Shown: positions 1-13,391, counted from the first letter of the stretch. The stretch: 64,000 nucleotides of DNA from Diabrotica undecimpunctata (GCF_040954645.1 NC_092806.1:75952141-76016140); one strand, 5' to 3'. The notes: a model not told the origin generated them from the sequence alone. Program-made: numbers and translations.

Positions 1-2
1 AC

Positions 3-1745
3 TTAGCTTTCAGTCAGATTAAACAGGCACTAACATCTGCTCCTGTTCTTGCTAGTCCAGACTTTGACGAGCATTTTTATCTTGCTTGTGATGCAAGTGA
101 CACTGGTGTTGGGAGTGTATTATTTCAAAAAGAAGATGGTTTAGAGCATCCTATAGCTTTCTTTAGTAAAACTCTCTCTAAAGCTCAATGTAAGTACACT
201 ACTACTGAGAAAGAACTGCTGGCTATTTTATTATCTATTGAAAAATTTAGGTGTTATATTGAAGGAAGTGAAAACTTCACTGTGATTACTGATCACTCAT
301 CCTTACAGTGGTTATATTCCATGAAAAACCCTTCTCCTAGAATTGCCAGATGGATAATGAAACTATCCTGTCACAAGTTCACTGTCATTCACCGTAGTGG
401 TTCTTTAAATGTTGTGGCTGATTCCCTTTCTAGAATACCTGAACAAAATCCTGAAATTTCTCTTTTAGATTTATCTAATCTTAAAACAGATACTTGGTAT
501 GATAATATGGTACAAAAAGTACAAAATAATCCAGATCAATTTCCTGCTTTTAAAGTTCATGGTAATGTTCTTTACAAGCATATCTTTTCAAGGAATAAGT
601 TTTCAGATCCTTCCCCAGAATGGAAAATTTTCGTTCCGTCTCCTCACAGAAAAGATATTTTGAAACTCTTTCATGATGATCCTACAGCTGCTCACCTAGG
701 AGTATATAAAACGCTCTCTAGAATCACGGAATTGTATTACTGGCCTAGAATGAGACTTTATGTCGCAAACTATATCAGTAAGTGCAAAATCTGTGCTGCT
801 AGTAAACCAGGAAATGTACCTCCTGCTGGTTTAATGGGAAAGTACAGAGATATTAATTTTCCATTTCAGTTTTTATCTGCTGACTTATTAGGTCCTTATC
901 CTAGATCTAAAAATGGAAATCGTTTTCTTTTAGTTGTTGTCGACTGGTTCACGAAATATATTTTTGTCCATCCAATGGCAAATGCTACCTCTACAGCTAT
1001 TGTTAAATTTATTGAAAATCAAGTTTTTCTTATCTTTGGGGTACCACAAATTTTCGCAGTTGATAATGGGAAACAGTTCGTTTCCAATGATTTCAAAAAT
1101 TTAATGAATAAATATAAAGTACAAAAAATTTGGTATAATGCGAGATATTTTCCTCAAATAAATCCTACTGAGAGAGTTAACAAAACTATCGTAACAGCTA
1201 TTCGTTCTTTTATACATGATAATCGTAAAGATTGGGACAAAGAAATCTTTAAGATTGCCCAGGCTATTCGCCTAGCCAAACACGAAGTTACACAATTTAG
1301 TCCTTCGTTTCTAACTTTTGCCAGAAATATCCCTTTGGACGGTTCCTTCTTTGGTGCAATAGAAGACAAAGCGAGCAATGTCATTAATATTAATAACAAG
1401 CTATTCGACCCAAGACCACTAGAAAATATGTCTTCTATTTTCAAAGAAGTGCAAAAGAGAATACGTCACTCTTATGCGACGAATTCTAGCAGGTATAACC
1501 TTCGTAGACGTGATGTCAAATATCACGTTGGTGATAGAGTCTAGAAGAAAAATTTTGTCCTATCAAAAGCTGTCGATGATTTCTCTGCAAAACTAGCGCC
1601 AAAATTTGTCCCCTGTATTGTCAATAAAGTTTTGTCTAAATTAGTCTACAATTTAAAGGATCTAGATGGAAATGATCTTGGAAATTTTCATGTCAGGGAT
1701 ATCAAATTAGATGTCACTGATTCTAGTGACGATGAAAATCAGTAA
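3..1745 (+). pseudogene. Ty3/gypsy retrotransposon pol, 3' part (RNase H + integrase)
   Basis: One reading frame enters from the left edge and runs to TAA at 1743-1745, broken only by TAG at 1542-1544. RNase H comes first: a DASDTGVG block near 90, TEKELLAI near 208 and TDHSSLQWL at about 288. The integrase zinc finger follows (H, H, then CKIC near 780), then a DDE core with D in SADLLGP (about 880), D in AVDNG (about 1060) and E in NPTERVNK (about 1170). The C-terminal GDRV motif ends exactly at the premature stop. Such enzymes copy element RNA and insert the cDNA. This copy is probably dead: 5' part outside the window, nonsense codon where Trp is usual. No env-like ORF follows. Family-level assignment to Ty3/gypsy is firm; the lineage is not determined. 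Confidence 0.92.
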
Positions 1746-4700
1746 TGCATATTAAAAATATATCTTTTGAGTAAAACTTGCAGTTATACTATTATATCTT
1801 ACCTTTAAGTGTAATTTAAACTTACATATGTATTGCATATATTTTAAATTATCTTCTTATCTCTTTTGTTAAGCTTATACATATTTTTATTACCTGCGTT
1901 AACAAATATCTTCGTTATTTATGGACTTTTCAATAAAATATTTAGTTATGAGAACCTTTGCTAGAACATTTATCTACTACCTTTCACAAGTTTGATTGTT
2001 ATTTACTTATCTTTATCTTCGTTTAATAACACATTATCTCTTACCTTTGCAACTTAGCTACTTGTATTACCTTTATGGTGTTATTAAAACTATTGCGGTA
2101 ATAACTTATGTCTAATTTTCATACGTAGTGCAAGTGTCTTGTTTTTCCGTTGAGTGGGTTCAAATATGAGATTTGTTCGGACAAGCACATAAAAATTGAG
2201 TAGTATGATTTATCTTCGCGGGACTTGAGGTCACTGCAGGAAAACTATTAACAAGGGCGTTAATATTTTCCATTTACCCATTAGGGGTGTTGCGTTAGGC
2301 ATAATTCTTTATCTTTTGGAGTGAAAGTAATCTTATGCATATATCTTCTTTTATAGAAACCTCTGGTGTACGATTATGAAGCTTTGAAGTTTTTGATTGC
2401 ATTTGAATTGTCTTTAACATTTTAAATACATACGTCTATATTTATGCAGTTCTAGTTCTATTTCTTTTGTGTAGATCCCTGGATAGTGTTTAGTGTTATA
2501 GCAATTTTATATGATATTACCACAACTTATCTTATCTTTGCTTTGTATTTTCCTTTATCATAAGTAAGCCAAATTTTATGCAGTATCTTTAATTTCTTTT
2601 GTGTAGAACTTTGACTTACTAGGTATTGTGAAGAACATACTTATCTTTATCTGACAATCAAAATTACTTGTGTTACTTAATTATCTTGATATTTACCTAC
2701 CTTTAATTTTTGATACTATTTGGTACAAAAATTACTTTATCTTATACTAGCTTAATGTCAATTTGCTGTTTTATTGACTTGCCTTAGTCCATAAATATGC
2801 ATATGCAATATGCCGAGAATTCATTCTTATTATCTTCTTATCTTTAATAAACAATGTAATTGTTTCCAGACCATACTGTCTATTGAAGTTTAGTCATAAT
2901 AAGTTTCTCTGATTTAGTTCACAATGATTGCCCTCATCAATGCATACCTACAATGAATTTTCTTTTTCTTGAGTGTTATATTTTAATGAAATTTTTTTTA
3001 TTGCATTTACAAGGTAGATTTAACCTTATGCATACTACTATTGAGAAATCTGGTGTAGGGTTGTGTCTCTTTGAAATGACAATGGAAAGGTTTTGTTTTT
3101 TACACCCTCTTGTATAACTTTGCTCTGTACAATTTTTCTGTATAGATTACTTTATTATTCTAACAGGTGCATATTGTTTGGATTTAAATCAAAGTATATT
3201 TATGACTAATTTTTCTTCTTCAGTTAAACTGAGTATAATTTTGTGCAGTTTTCTTTTCATCTTGTGTAAATTTTATACTTAATAGATGTCTAGATTGGTC
3301 TTACTAAATTTTTACTTATTTCTTTTATATTTTGATGTTTACCTTATCTTTCTTAACTGCTTATAATGTTCTACTCATACTATCTCATGCAATATATGCA
3401 ACTAAAATCTAGATTAGTATTATGATAACTAATATTTGGATTTATATACCTACTGCATTACTGATGATTATGATATCTTATCTTTTATAACTTAATGATT
3501 ATATGCATATCTAGTGATATTGCTAATATCATAATTACCTTGGTTTAAAATTAGCTTCCCTTAAGAACTAACATTCTTGAAAGAATGTCTTTCTAACGAT
3601 GTTTATCTCCATGAGTGATAGATACATCGTCCCCATATTAGTTGTTTTTGTATGATATTTATGTAATTACATATATATGGGACCGAACTGTGGTGGAGAT
3701 GTACATTTATACCACTGGATCTTCCTTTAATGGTAAGGTTGTCTTTAGGGTATGGCGTCGGGGGGTTCATAGTACACAGGACTGTCGTCTCTGAGGAGCG
3801 CTTTCGAGGTTTAACCATGGATTATGAGCTACTGCGTTCATACCAACATGATTTCAATCGGCCCAGTGTATAATCGATGTACAGTACCAAAGATTGCGGA
3901 TAACCCTTAACGTAGCTTTTCTCCCTCTTGGTCTACGACCAATTTTAGTGTGACGAATACTATAATTCGTTGGGATAAAATATTTCCCTGAGTATTAACT
4001 CTAAAGCCCTGTTACATGCTGCTACAATGTATAGCACATAAATATTTGCCTAATAATTTTAGTGTGACGAATACTATAATTCGTTGGGATAAAATATTTC
4101 CCTGAGTATTAACTCTAAAGCCTTGTAAGGAATTGCTATAAGGTATAGCATAGGATTATTTACCTTACAATTTTAGTGTGACGAATACTATAATTAGTTG
4201 GGGATGAAATAATACCCAGAGTGCTCACTCTAAAGTCATTTAGTGTAAGTATATAGTATTACAATACTGTAATACATAGTTTATAATTATGTAGTTAAAA
4301 TTTTAGTTTAACGGATACTATAATTCGTTGGGTGATAGTCATTTATTTTTTGACTTAATAGGTTTGAGGACTTTGAGGTTAATATAAGTATATTAATTTG
4401 TATATCTTATCACAAGTTAACCATTTTCACTTTATTTTGTTTAAATAATAGTACCTAAACTTACAAGTTATTATACCTATATCTAGGTATCTAGATAACT
4501 TTATTATTTGGTAAAGATTACCTTTATTATTATTTTGATGATCATAACATATAATGAGTTTAGTGATTTCTCAAGGTACTTTCGAAATTTTTCTACTGGG
4601 TGGTGGAAGTGTGTAGCGTTATAACTGCTACATTGCCTGCTTTCTTTCTTATGTTAATATATTTCGTTAATTCTATTCTCCAATTTCCATATCTTCTGTC

Positions 4701-5160
4701 ATAATTCATATTCTTCTATATCCTCCATTGTATCTCTTATTTTTCTATATATTTTCTCAGATATAGATTGTATCAGAATTATGTCGTTACTTAATTGATT
4801 CATTATTCTCTTTTCAGTTTTACTGGTATTTGGTATAAAAACCAGTTGGCGTCCAAATCTATCTTCTTTATATATATATATTTTTCAGTATCTACCTTTC
4901 CTATTTTCTTAATAATCATCATTTTTATCTTTTACTCAAGTTTCTAAAGAATGAATTTTATTTTCATCTCTATTTCTGTTACTTTGGAACGAGAGGTGCC
5001 ATCTTTATTCTCTGTCTAGTTTAATGCTAGTGACAAAGACTCCTTTTTGTTGACATTTCCCCCTTCCCGTTCGATACAAAAGTCGATATAATTGCTTTTA
5101 TTTCTAAAAATGTCGATTTTCTTCATGACTTCTGTAAAAGTAAGTATAATAACCAATTGT
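1746..5160. other. Long AT-rich non-coding stretch after the gypsy pol
   Basis: No gene is supported here. The sequence is very AT-rich, with recurring 'ttatctt' words between 1790 and 3550 and a tandem array at 3941-4335. It may be untranslated or LTR sequence of the pol at 3-1745, but I could not find a convincing polypurine tract, LTR start or second LTR copy. The 71-codon minus-strand ORF near 3603-3818 has no recognisable motif. Confidence 0.5.
3941..4335. repeat. Tandem array, ~114-bp unit, 3.3 copies
   Basis: Units begin at 3941, 4055, 4169 and 4299 with the shared opening 'aattttagt', followed by 'gacgaatactataattcgtt' (20 bp) or a close variant. Units 1 and 2 are both 114 bp, unit 3 is 130 bp, and unit 4 is cut off at about 4335. 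Within units 1 and 2, 'tccctgagtattaactctaa' is also conserved. The array lies downstream of gypsy pol, so it may belong to that element's non-coding region or LTR. Confidence 0.85.
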
Positions 5161-5161
5161 T

Positions 5162-5362
5162 GTGTCGTCTCCTGAATTAGGAGTCAACCTCCGGGATACA
5201 TTTCTCAGGTGCGGGTCAAATTATATTAACATCCAGAAGACCAACCGGCCTGAGAATGGCACTATCATTCCGATAGGAGAGTTGACTCCAGGGCAAGAAA
5301 ATCCACAACTAACAACATGGCTTGCTAACAACCATAGCAGAAAAGACCAGGATAAAACCTAG
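5162..5362 (+). CDS. Small GC-richer open frame of unknown nature
   Basis: A 66-codon frame with less AT-biased composition than its surroundings, ending at TAG. It is hydrophilic, rich in Asn, Thr and Pro, with no signal peptide, membrane segment or motif I recognise. The first codon in the track is not ATG, so if it is coding it is more likely an exon or a broken element piece than a free-standing gene. An 'ag' just inside its 5' end could be a splice acceptor. A polyadenylation-like AATAAA lies about 120 bp downstream, near 5488. It could equally be part of an LTR or SINE. Function not assigned. Confidence 0.2.
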   Translation: MSSPELGVNLRDTFLRCGSNYINIQKTNRPENGTIIPIGELTPGQENPQLTTWLANNHSRKDQDKT

Positions 5363-5839
5363 GATTTGGTGACAAGCATTTTTCCTTACTATAATGTAAC
5401 ACTGTAGCAAGAAGTCGAATAATTTTTATTTAAATTCAATATAATATTTAAACATGTATTTTTCTGCCCTTTTTGTTTAATATTTTAATAAACATGTGTT
5501 AATTTAACTGTGTATTGTTTCTTCTTTTTACTTGTTTGCGTGTGTTGCTCCAGAGTAGGCCATATTCACGTCCTGAGTGAGCTAGCCAGGGAGTGTTTCG
5601 TATAATGTCTAATGTAGCAATTTTGCAATTGATACATTAGGGGTTATGACGTTAAAAATTGGTCCCAACGGGAAACGATTTGTCGCTCCAACGTTGTTAG
5701 TGATGTTAGTCAGGTTGTAGCAGCAAACTAAGGTTGGCGGTTACAAGTTGACAACAGCAGCTCAACGTTGGGAAGTTACAAATTGAGCCTCGAAGGGTTA
5801 CAGTGTCACTTCCATTTATTAAGGATGCCACTCCCAAAT
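5363..5839. other. Non-coding stretch between 5.36 and 5.84 kb
   Basis: No gene is supported. The segment 5640-5800 is less AT-rich and repeats 'caacgtt'-type words (about 5690, 5760), which suggests an old repeat, but no element class is recognisable. Confidence 0.4.
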
Positions 5840-6225
5840 TGACCAGAATTTTTGCTCAATACTTACCAAATGTAAAAATTGCTTATAAAAGCACTCTAGT
5901 TGTGCTTTTATAAAAGCATACAGTATCCAACTCAGATAAAAGTGATGTTGTATACAAACTTAGTTGTTTAGGCTGTGACGGTTCTTATATAGGTCACACC
6001 TCCCAAGAAGTTTCCAGCCGTCTGACTCTTCAAGCCGTCAAGAGTGACATAAGATTACACTCTGATAGATGTTCCCTAGCCACACATGCTAACACAACAG
6101 GACACTTTTTCGAGTTTCCGAATGTTAAAATCCTATCCACGGAGAGTGGATATTTGGAATTGGAATTATTCAAAAATATTGTTTCTCGAGAAGGCATTCA
6201 TTTTTCAAGAGAAAGTAACCATTAA
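5840..6225 (+). pseudogene. Penelope-like element, C-terminal GIY-YIG endonuclease fragment
   Basis: The frame from about 5950 to TAA at 6223-6225 encodes the C-terminal nuclease of Penelope-like elements: VVYKLSCLGC, then DGSYIGHT (the YIG half of GIY-YIG), an Arg-containing helix, 'SLATHANTTGHFF' and 'LELELF'. The spaced Cys pair before YIG is typical of PLE nucleases. These enzymes nick target DNA to prime reverse transcription of element RNA. The reverse transcriptase domain is missing and a stop interrupts the frame near 5910, so this is a 5'-truncated, dead 3' end. It is followed by about 560 bp of AT-rich sequence and then a foldback carrying hammerhead motifs, matching PLE 3' architecture. 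A second PLE C-terminus lies at 29020-29301. Confidence 0.82.
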
Positions 6226-6802
6226 TAAAAAAACAGATACCAATAATTTGAGCAACGTATACTCATGATTGGTACTTTAGATAACTACAAATCTATTAAT
6301 AAAGACAATTCATCGTCTATAATATAAGTTTTATTATATAATATGTGATATATAATTTCTCTTCTAATTCTAATTCATAAAATAAGTCTTTTTGCCTCTT
6401 CTTTTCCAGAAAATCCAACGCCTATCAGGTATACTATTACCTTTACATATGTTATCATTCTAAGACTAACACCCAATATTCTGTCGTTTTAAGTTAATAA
6501 TTATGAATTCACAACCAATGTTTTGTTCCTGATTAAGTTTATGTATAACCTAAAATTTTTATAATATGACTACATTTTCTGTGATGATTTTGTAACATAA
6601 TTTTACTTAAAAACCAACAATTTTTTTGGATAGTTTTCGCTATTATTTGTAGGACCCAGATGAGTTGTTTATTCCATTTTCTTAACACCATGACAACTAA
6701 CCTCAATTAGTGTAAGATACAAAATAAATAATACTATGGAATAGAGTTGCAATTTCGGGACTGCGGTGTGCAGGTTAAAGTGAAACTACATTTATTTCAT
6801 CA

Positions 6803-6847
6803 GTTCGATATTTCGTTGATATTTATTTTCTCAACTTCATCCGGAAC
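6803..6847 (-). ncRNA. Hammerhead ribozyme-like motif A (core mutated)
   Basis: Read on the minus strand: stem I GTTC, core CGGATGA (consensus CUGANGA, so U4 is changed to G), stem II GTTGA pairing with TCAAC, then GAAA, TATC and closing stem I GAAC. AAAUAU supplies an AUAU palindrome for a dimeric stem III. The core change should abolish cleavage. It is the inverted partner of motif B. Confidence 0.7.
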
Positions 6848-6950
6848 ATACTACAAAAATGACTAACAATTAGATAAAAATAACATTCACAATATTTTAA
6901 CGTTGTTCTGAGTGTTATTTTTATCTAATTGTTAGTTAATTTTGAACTAT

Positions 6951-6995
6951 GTTCCTGATGAAGTTAAAAAAATAAATATCAAAGAAATATCGAAC
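6951..6995 (+). ncRNA. Hammerhead ribozyme-like motif B
   Basis: Stem I GTTC (6951-6954), core CTGATGA (6955-6961), GAAA (6984-6987), palindromic stem III plus cleavage site TATC (6988-6991), and closing stem I GAAC (6992-6995). Stem II has lost most pairing here, while partner A keeps it. Core intact, stem II weak, so activity is doubtful. Confidence 0.68.
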
Positions 6996-7084
6996 TAATG
7001 AAATGCTCCAAAAGGTTTCCGCGGTTAGTACAATTAAACCTAGAGCTAAGATTAATACTATTAGAGCAATTACTATTAAACGCA

Positions 7085-7345
7085 ACAGTCTTCCGGGTTG
7101 AACTGCGTCGATTATCATTGAGCCGAGCTTTCGGCATCACTGGTGCTTGGAATAGAGAACGGGTCATTTATACCGTCAATGGTGACTTGGGTGGAGGTTG
7201 GCGTGGGGGCCAGCGTTGGGATTGAAGCGGGGATTGGCGCGGGGTTTGGCGTGATCATTTTTGACAATGGGATTTCGATTGGCTGGGACAGTGATTGACG
7301 GGTGGAGCGGACGGTATTTTCTTTATAAGAGAAATTGAAAAAAGG
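7085..7345 (-). repeat. Inverted repeat arm (partner at 8098-8350)
   Basis: This GC-rich segment matches the reverse complement of 8098-8350 through several blocks, including 'gtcatttataccgtc', 'ggcgtgggggccagcgt', 'attttctttat' and 'ccgagctttcg'. The short overlapping ORFs in it are not supported as genes. It ends near 7100 in a damaged hammerhead: GAAA, AGCTC and GGC remain on the minus strand, but the CUGANGA core and stem II are lost. Probably one end of a PLE or retrozyme-like element. Confidence 0.7.
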
Positions 7346-7383
7346 CCAAATTGTCTCAATAAAAGAGATGAGGGCATTTGGCA

Positions 7384-7715
7384 ATTTCCGCTATTGTTGT
7401 AGTTAACCAACCAAAAAGATCCCCAGGTCCTAAGAGTCTTAGGCCTGCCGCATTCCTAGATAATTGGTCAGCAATGCGGTTGCCTTTATTCCTATTGTGT
7501 CCTTTAACCCACCTCAGGATGACCATCCGAAGCTTGAGTTAGTGACTCGTGACACTCCATTACTAAACCTGATGTGACACGTGGTCTATTCAAGGTTAGT
7601 AGCGCTTGTCTGCTATCTGTGCAGATTATTATAGTTTTCCCTGCTATACCTTTTTGGGTTATCTCTTTTGAGGCTATGGAGATACCAGTCAGTTTTATGG
7701 CCAGATGGCTGTGGT
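7384..7715 (-). pseudogene. Non-LTR retrotransposon RNase H region fragment
   Basis: Nearly identical to 49504-49825, the RNase H domain end of the I/jockey-like element at 49020-52390, with a small internal deletion near 7520. It encodes pieces such as a PGDLFGW block on the minus strand. It is a broken fragment embedded between the two inverted repeat arms (7085-7345 and 8098-8350). The remaining 7716-8097 shows no recognisable coding motif; an inverted 'cctccga'/'tcggagg' pair at about 8040 and 8073 could form a small hairpin. Confidence 0.8.
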
Positions 7716-8097
7716 CATACAGCCATCGTCACGATTACCTCACACCTTAGCTTGGGCAGGCTGCTTCTTAGTCGCTGAGGCAGTTCTTCCATTCCTAGTC
7801 TCTCGAATACCTGGGAAAGATTCCCAGATACTCCAGAGAGCTATGTGGTGACAGGAACTGTTCTAGCATGGTCGTTTCATACCTTTCTATACTTCCCATT
7901 CACTAGGCCTAGCCGGTTTATAGGGGGTATCTTCATTCAACGGAGAGCTCCTTATTAGGGAGATCCTATTCATTCACACACACATATTTGTTCCGCTTAA
8001 TACACCAGACTACAGCCCTATCTGAACAGTCAGCTTAAGCCTCCGAACCTACGTCAAGGTCGTGCAGCCCTATCGGAGGCTTACCTTCGACTTGGAG

Positions 8098-8350
8098 ACC
8101 TCTCATAAAGAAAATAAAGTCCGCTCCACTTGTCAATCAAAATCCTACTGTCAAAAATGTTCGCGCCAACCCCAATCCTCACGCTGGCCCCCACGCCAAA
8201 CTCCACCCAAGCTATGTCACCATCGACGGTATAAATGACCCGATCAGTGTAGTAGTGTAGTAGGGCTCGGGAGACTGAGACCTCGGAAGCCCTGAAGAAG
8301 ACATCTAAGAAGATGTCGAAAGCTCGGCGCAATGATAATCGACGCGGTTC
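8098..8350 (+). repeat. Inverted repeat arm with intact hammerhead, abutting a (TA)n tract
   Basis: Reverse-complement partner of 7085-7345. It ends in hammerhead motif C followed by about 20 bp and then a (TA)n tract, the same order (foldback, ribozyme, microsatellite) seen at 23.3, 26.4 and 29.8 kb. The 83-codon minus-strand ORF overlapping it lacks known motifs and is probably spurious. Confidence 0.7.
8289..8328 (+). ncRNA. Hammerhead ribozyme motif C (apparently intact)
   Basis: Stem I GCC (8289-8291), core CTGAAGA (8292-8298, fits CUGANGA), stem II GACATC (8300-8305) paired with GATGTC (8312-8317) over loop TAAGAA, then GAAA (8318-8321), AGCU palindrome and cleavage C (8325), and closing stem I GGC (8326-8328). 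Stem II is a perfect 6-bp helix. The palindromic stem III means two copies are needed for a stable fold. Confidence 0.82.
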
Positions 8351-8361
8351 AAAGCTCTAAG

Positions 8362-10395
<2,034 letters not shown>

Positions 10396-12722
10396 TAGTT
10401 TATTTCACGAAAAATGGTTGAGTGCTTAATGATTGCAATAAAACCCGACCGCAAGTACCCCAGCTTAGTCAACATTAGTTGAGCAGGTAAGTATTCAGGT
10501 AAAATTGAAGCTACTGTGGAGTGTCGTTATCTTGTTTGTATAATAAATTAATGGTAATATAAAAACGATTAAAAAATCGTATAAAATTATAAAAACGATT
10601 AGAATACATTTTATTTCATTAAGTTGTAAACATTTTAACAGTGAGTTTCACTATCAATGGTTGATCTTTTAATGACCACAATAAATTTGTTTATCGTTAA
10701 GTATTTCCTGGAATAATTATACAGGTTCCCTCTATTCTGTATAATTTGTAAAAGTATATAAAACCAATGAGAAATTTTTAAATATACATTTTGTTTCATT
10801 TAGTTGAAAGTGTTAAAAAGTGTTACCAGTGTTATATCTGTTTATACCTATAAAACAGCATTATGTGGCGTCCGTGAAAAAACATTGATGGTGCTTCTTC
10901 CAGTGTTCCAGCAAAGAGAAAGCATTTATCTGCTGACGCTAGAGAAATCGTAAAAACAATATATAGTTCTTTACTTACAAGAGGACTTACTGCTAATACT
11001 GCTGCCAGTGAAATATCTGATTTAACGAAAATACCTCTAACCACAGTGAAAAGAATTACATCAAATCCCATTAAGTCAAGAAGGAAGCGTAAGATTGCCG
11101 GTTCTACCAAATGTATTGACGAAAGTGATAAGGACTTAATAAGACGAAAAATTTACACATTGTACGAAGATCAACGGATACCTACATTAGATGCTTTAAA
11201 ACAACGGCTTACTAATGATGATACACAAATAAACTGTAGCCGCATTAGTCTTTGGAGGATTTTGTCTAAAATGGGCTTCAGATATCGTACAATTGACAAA
11301 AGGCAAGTGCTTATGGAGTCCCATCGTTTACAAAAGTGGCGTACTGAATATATAACTTCCATAAGAAAGTAACGTACAGAAGGTCGACCAATAATTTATC
11401 TGGACGAGACATGGTTTGACACTAATGAAACACCATCCAAAGGATGGTCCGATTCTTCCAACAGGTGTCAAACATGAGCTCCATCAAACAAAGGGAAAAG
11501 AATAACAATTTTACAAGCAGGATCAGAAAATGGTTGGGTCCCAAATGCCTTATGGCTTTCTGCAAAGCACATTAAAGACTCCTACGTGGACTACCATGAG
11601 AATACAACGGCAGAGCTTTTTGAGCAATGGTTTAAGAATTGTCTTATACCTAACCTTCCTCAAAATAGTGTGATAGTAATGGACAATGCAAGTTACCATA
11701 GTCCTCAATTACATGTCTCCAAATGCAAATAACACGAAAATTGAAATTCAAAACTACCTGTTAGAAAACGATATATATTTTGAAGAAAGTTATTTAAAAA
11801 ATGAACTGTTAGAAGTGTTAAAATCATTTTCTATTAAAAAAGTATATGTTTGTGACGCATTGGCCGAGGACATGGGACATACTTACAGTGTTACGGCTTC
11901 CGCCCTACTATTGTTTATTTAATCCCATAGAGCATATGTGGCACCAACTAAAGTCAAATGTTAGGTCACAAAATGTTTCTCCGACTTTAAGTGGTAGTGT
12001 AGTCGAATTAATAAGGAAATGTGTTGATGATATCTCTCCAGAAACTTGGAAAGATTCAGTACGTCATGTAATGAACGTAGAAAATTCATATGTTACTTTT
12101 AATCACATAATTAAACCAATTGTTATTAATCTTGAAGAGGATAGCGACAGCTAAACAGAATTAGGTATTTAGGAATTCATAAATATTTTTTGGTTATTTT
12201 GGGTATATTTTTTGTTAATATTAACTTATAAGTATATATTTTTTTTTCAATTCATCTATTTTTTGTACATTATGTATTTGTTTGTATGTATATACTGTAA
12301 ATAGAACTAATATTACTGTACATTTTTAACAATATCCGATTAGGAAGAGCAAAAACTTTTAAACACGCCAGTTTTTTGCTGACAGTCCTAAGCCTGTAAA
12401 AAGTGTGAAGAAAAGTACCTTTCTGAATTTAGATCCATATATTACAATTATTCACGTAGAACAAAAAACTACTTTCTTGATGTTAAAAATTGTTCAATTA
12501 TCAAGTATATTCACTTGAACAACCTGAAAATACCATATGAAATGATTTAATAAATTTTTATAATCGTGTATTACACAGCTACCAATGAAATATATTAAAT
12601 AACAAACTTTCTGAAGTGCAACCCTGTGTACTTCGGTAGTTTATTGAGAGACTCTTGTATACACAATAGGATCAACTCAGGTAACTATTAAGCACTCAAC
12701 CATTTTTCGTGAAACAAACTAT
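10396..12722 (+). mobile_element. Tc1/mariner-superfamily transposon with TIRs
   Basis: Terminal inverted repeats of about 36 bp: the left end reads 'gtatagtttatttcacgaaa' and continues 'aatggttgagtgcttaa'. The right end (12686-12724) is its reverse complement with few changes. Both ends sit at TA, the usual Tc1/mariner target duplication. Length about 2.3 kb with one transposase region. The TIRs being recognisable but the ORF broken suggests moderate age. Confidence 0.85.
10916..12154 (+). pseudogene. Tc1/mariner (DD82E-like) transposase, broken
   Basis: A DDE transposase that would cut and paste the surrounding 2.3-kb element. An N-terminal helix-turn-helix-like part (about 10916-11200) is followed by a second HTH-like stretch (ISLWRILSKMGFRYR) and the catalytic domain: D1 in YLDETW (11403-11405), D2 in VMDNASYH (11682-11684) and E in FNPIEHMW (11930-11932). 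D2 to E spans about 82 residues allowing for two frameshifts, far longer than the classic 34. That spacing resembles the family I recall as DD82E/Sailor. In-frame stops occur at about 11370 and 11477, and frameshifts at about 11730 and 11880. The acidic C-terminus ends at 12154. Pseudogene status is clear; subfamily naming is from memory. Confidence 0.85.
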
Positions 12723-12821
12723 ACATCCTTTTTATTTTGTTTTCATTGTCAGTAATACACAGAAACACATTGCTGTAGTCAGTATTGTTAAAGTGAATCC
12801 ATACTTTAATGTCATCAAAAG

Positions 12822-13391
12822 TTGAAAAAAAAAAACGCAAAAATTGACAACTACGATGTTTCAGCGGAATATAAAAAGCCTGAAAATAGCTTGCAGGATC
12901 CAGCAGAATTTAATCTGGTATTGTATAGCACTCATGTCAGTGAATCTCAATATTTTTTGCAAGTGATTAAATGTGCTGACGAATCCTGCTGTTGCCACGT
13001 GGTACCTAGTCAGTTATATAAAGGACCATGTAAGCTTTTAACACTTATTGTGAGTTTGTCCGCTGATCTGTCGCATCCACTGGCAGGGTTTAAGCAGATG
13101 TCTATCAATGCGACCTCAAAAACAGAATATGGGCAACCAATAGAATCAATTTCACATACCACGATAGTGTACATACGCACAGAGGTTACGTACATGGCGA
13201 GACTGCACAAGACCGACGTAAAAGTAAAGTACGGCTACAGTAACTTGCTGCCAAAAGGGCGAATGAGCTTCCCTGCACCGTGCGCTGCAATAAAGTATGT
13301 CAAGCCAATTGCCAATAGAAATCTTCAGACGAAGTTTATGCAACTGGTTTATTTCCGAAACCCTTTTTGTCTGCTATCCGGATGCCAGTAA
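12822..13391 (+). CDS. Unrecognised 189-codon ORF, probably an element-derived fragment
   Basis: An uninterrupted frame after a poly-A-like start, ending at TAA 13389-13391. The N-terminal part (EFNLVLYSTHVSESQYFLQV) precedes a Cys cluster (CADESCCC), which could be a small metal-binding site. The C-terminal half has no motif I can name. The first codon in the track is not a convincing start and there is no visible splice context, so it may be an exon of a larger reading frame from a decayed element. It has less AT bias than its surroundings. The neighbours are a Tc1/mariner TIR 100 bp upstream and an RTE remnant downstream. A real gene is possible but unlikely. Confidence 0.35.
   Translation: MKKKNAKIDNYDVSAEYKKPENSLQDPAEFNLVLYSTHVSESQYFLQVIKCADESCCCHVVPSQLYKGPCKLLTLIVSLSADLSHPLAGFKQMSINATSKTEYGQPIESISHTTIVYIRTEVTYMARLHKTDVKVKYGYSNLLPKGRMSFPAPCAAIKYVKPIANRNLQTKFMQLVYFRNPFCLLSGCQ

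Larger units (their letters stand above)
6788..7010. repeat. Foldback (inverted repeat ~105 bp arms) at PLE 3' end
   Basis: Sequence at 6788-6892 is repeated in inverse orientation at about 6909-7010, with roughly 16 bp between the arms. Both arms carry the same hammerhead-like block and the 18-bp word 'aactaacaattagataaa' or a variant. Such inverted tails are characteristic of Penelope-like elements and fit the GIY-YIG remnant upstream. Confidence 0.85.

Noticed and set aside
5640..5700. 'attggtcccaacggga' as an LTR end plus PBS
   Set aside because: No matching LTR copy or TG...CA end can be found, and the sequence does not match a tRNA 3' end I recognise.
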